Positions 5,583 to 6,243 of a DNA stretch of 6,243 nt are shown here, one piece after another. Below the pieces are notes generated by a model. That model was given only the letters and a program-made list of their open reading frames with translations. It was not told the DNA's origin and did not search any database. The translations under genes were made by a program, and so were the position numbers. The DNA comes from an uncultured Porphyromonadaceae bacterium (GTDB lineage Bacteria > Bacteroidota > Bacteroidia > Bacteroidales > Muribaculaceae), in assembly GCA_905193485.1 (NCBI GenBank), contig CAJJOX010000138.1:1-6243 (forward strand), given 5' to 3'. The stretch's first letter is position 1. Every line of letters begins with the position of its first letter.

Positions 5583-6243
5583 TTATCTTGCGGGATAAAT
5601 GACAGGATATGCTTCGGCAATCTTCGTGCCGACTTTGTAATGCACGCCGGGACGTGCTGTGAAGTTGACATTGCAGGCAGCTTCAAACACCATGACGATA
5701 TCCGATCCGCCAAACTGGAAGTAGCTGATTTCCTCTCCTTTGCGGAGCACGCGACCTTCTTCGGCCGTCATGACGACAGATGAAACCTGTCCCATGCCCA
5801 TAGGCAGCACGGCTACAAGGCCGATCGGGCTGTCCAGCACGACAAGGCCACGGTTCTGCATGAATTCATAACCTGGAGTGTCGGGTGCGCCGAAAGTGTT
5901 TACTCTCTTTGCTTCCAGTTTGTTTCGGCCGGAAGCGGCGTCGGGAACGGCAGTTACTTCAAGATAAACATCACCCATGATGTCGCGGGATTCGAGGACA
6001 CGGCCTCCTACAGGCGCATGCTGGCGGTGATAGTCGGCCGGGCCGAGGAATGAGTGCATCCATTTGCCGCCGGCAAAGCGGTCTTTGTAGGGACTTCCTT
6101 CAAGAAGCTCGGAGATCTTCCAGTGAATGCCTTTGATTTCGATGGTGTCATCGCCGCGCACTTCCCATGAGCCGTCGAATGTGGCGTCGGCAGGCGAAGT
6201 GATGATCCGGCTGTCCTCGCACGCAGCTACCGGACGGGCACCC
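5583..6243 (-). CDS. Phosphatidylserine decarboxylase-fold (pyruvoyl-dependent) enzyme, N-terminus beyond window
   Basis: The reading frame is open to the right edge, giving 219 visible C-terminal residues; the true start lies outside, and the GTG at 6161 is internal. PSD-family enzymes cut themselves at a Ser to form a pyruvoyl group and then decarboxylate phosphatidylserine, or in some relatives (fungal PsiD) free L-tryptophan. Numbering from the edge, ITSPADA holds the expected Asp (D19), DYHRQHAP holds the two His (H72, H75), and FQFGGSD holds the cleavage Ser (S180). Spacing D19-H75 is 56 and H75-S180 is 105, against 57 and 107 in E. coli Psd (D90, H147, S254). Cleavage would leave an alpha chain of about 40 residues, shorter than in E. 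coli. Departures are GGSD for LGST and SPADA for SPADG. No phospholipid gene (such as pssA) adjoins it in the window; the next gene is a GadC-like antiporter. The fold is well supported; the substrate, lipid or amino acid, is open. Confidence 0.88.
   Translation of the reverse strand, partial: GARPVAACEDSRIITSPADATFDGSWEVRGDDTIEIKGIHWKISELLEGSPYKDRFAGGKWMHSFLGPADYHRQHAPVGGRVLESRDIMGDVYLEVTAVPDAASGRNKLEAKRVNTFGAPDTPGYEFMQNRGLVVLDSPIGLVAVLPMGMGQVSSVVMTAEEGRVLRKGEEISYFQFGGSDIVMVFEAACNVNFTARPGVHYKVGTKIAEAYPVIYPAR

Noticed and set aside
5583..6161. Reading the PSD-like gene as a complete 192-codon ORF starting at GTG 6161
   Set aside because: The frame stays open to the window edge, and the upstream codons hold the conserved SPAD Asp motif at the right spacing, so the GTG is internal.

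Overview
The window is a compact, all-minus-strand stretch that looks like a Bacteroidales chromosome of fairly high GC. The evidence is a near-consensus Bacteroidetes sigma factor promoter (TACCTTTG -7 box) in front of rpmF, a FabH of the Bacteroidales type (KMSSMVNYEDR segment), and a DcaP-like porin. A Muribaculaceae-like genome is a reasonable guess but cannot be fixed from this sequence.

Reading in the direction of transcription (right to left), the first part is a probable four-gene unit. It has the C-terminal 219 codons of a phosphatidylserine-decarboxylase-fold (pyruvoyl) enzyme (5583 to beyond the right edge), a GadC-like APC amino acid antiporter (3887-5467), a 12-TM MFS transporter (2591-3859) and a DcaP-like outer-membrane porin (1295-2584). 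It ends at an 11-bp GC-rich hairpin terminator (1227-1251). The last three genes are 27 and 6 bp apart. The decarboxylase-like gene is separated from the antiporter by 115 bp containing a 14-bp stem-loop. Its two G-U pairs form only in minus-strand RNA, suggesting an attenuator or mRNA-processing site.

The second part is a housekeeping module with its own promoter (1082-1113): rpmF (ribosomal protein L32) followed by fabH (beta-ketoacyl-ACP synthase III), cut by the left edge. A 195-bp gap between them holds a perfect 7-bp hairpin but no gene.

The most interesting object is the decarboxylase, antiporter, MFS and porin cluster. The decarboxylase keeps the Asp/His/Ser residues expected of PSD enzymes at almost the E. 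coli spacing, but carries GGSD in place of LGST and SPADA in place of SPADG. Its partner is an antiporter of the glutamate/GABA type, not a phospholipid gene. The hypothesis is a pyruvoyl-dependent amino acid decarboxylase/antiporter system with its own inner- and outer-membrane transporters, analogous in logic to GadB/GadC. A lipid role for the enzyme, with chance neighbourhood, remains possible.
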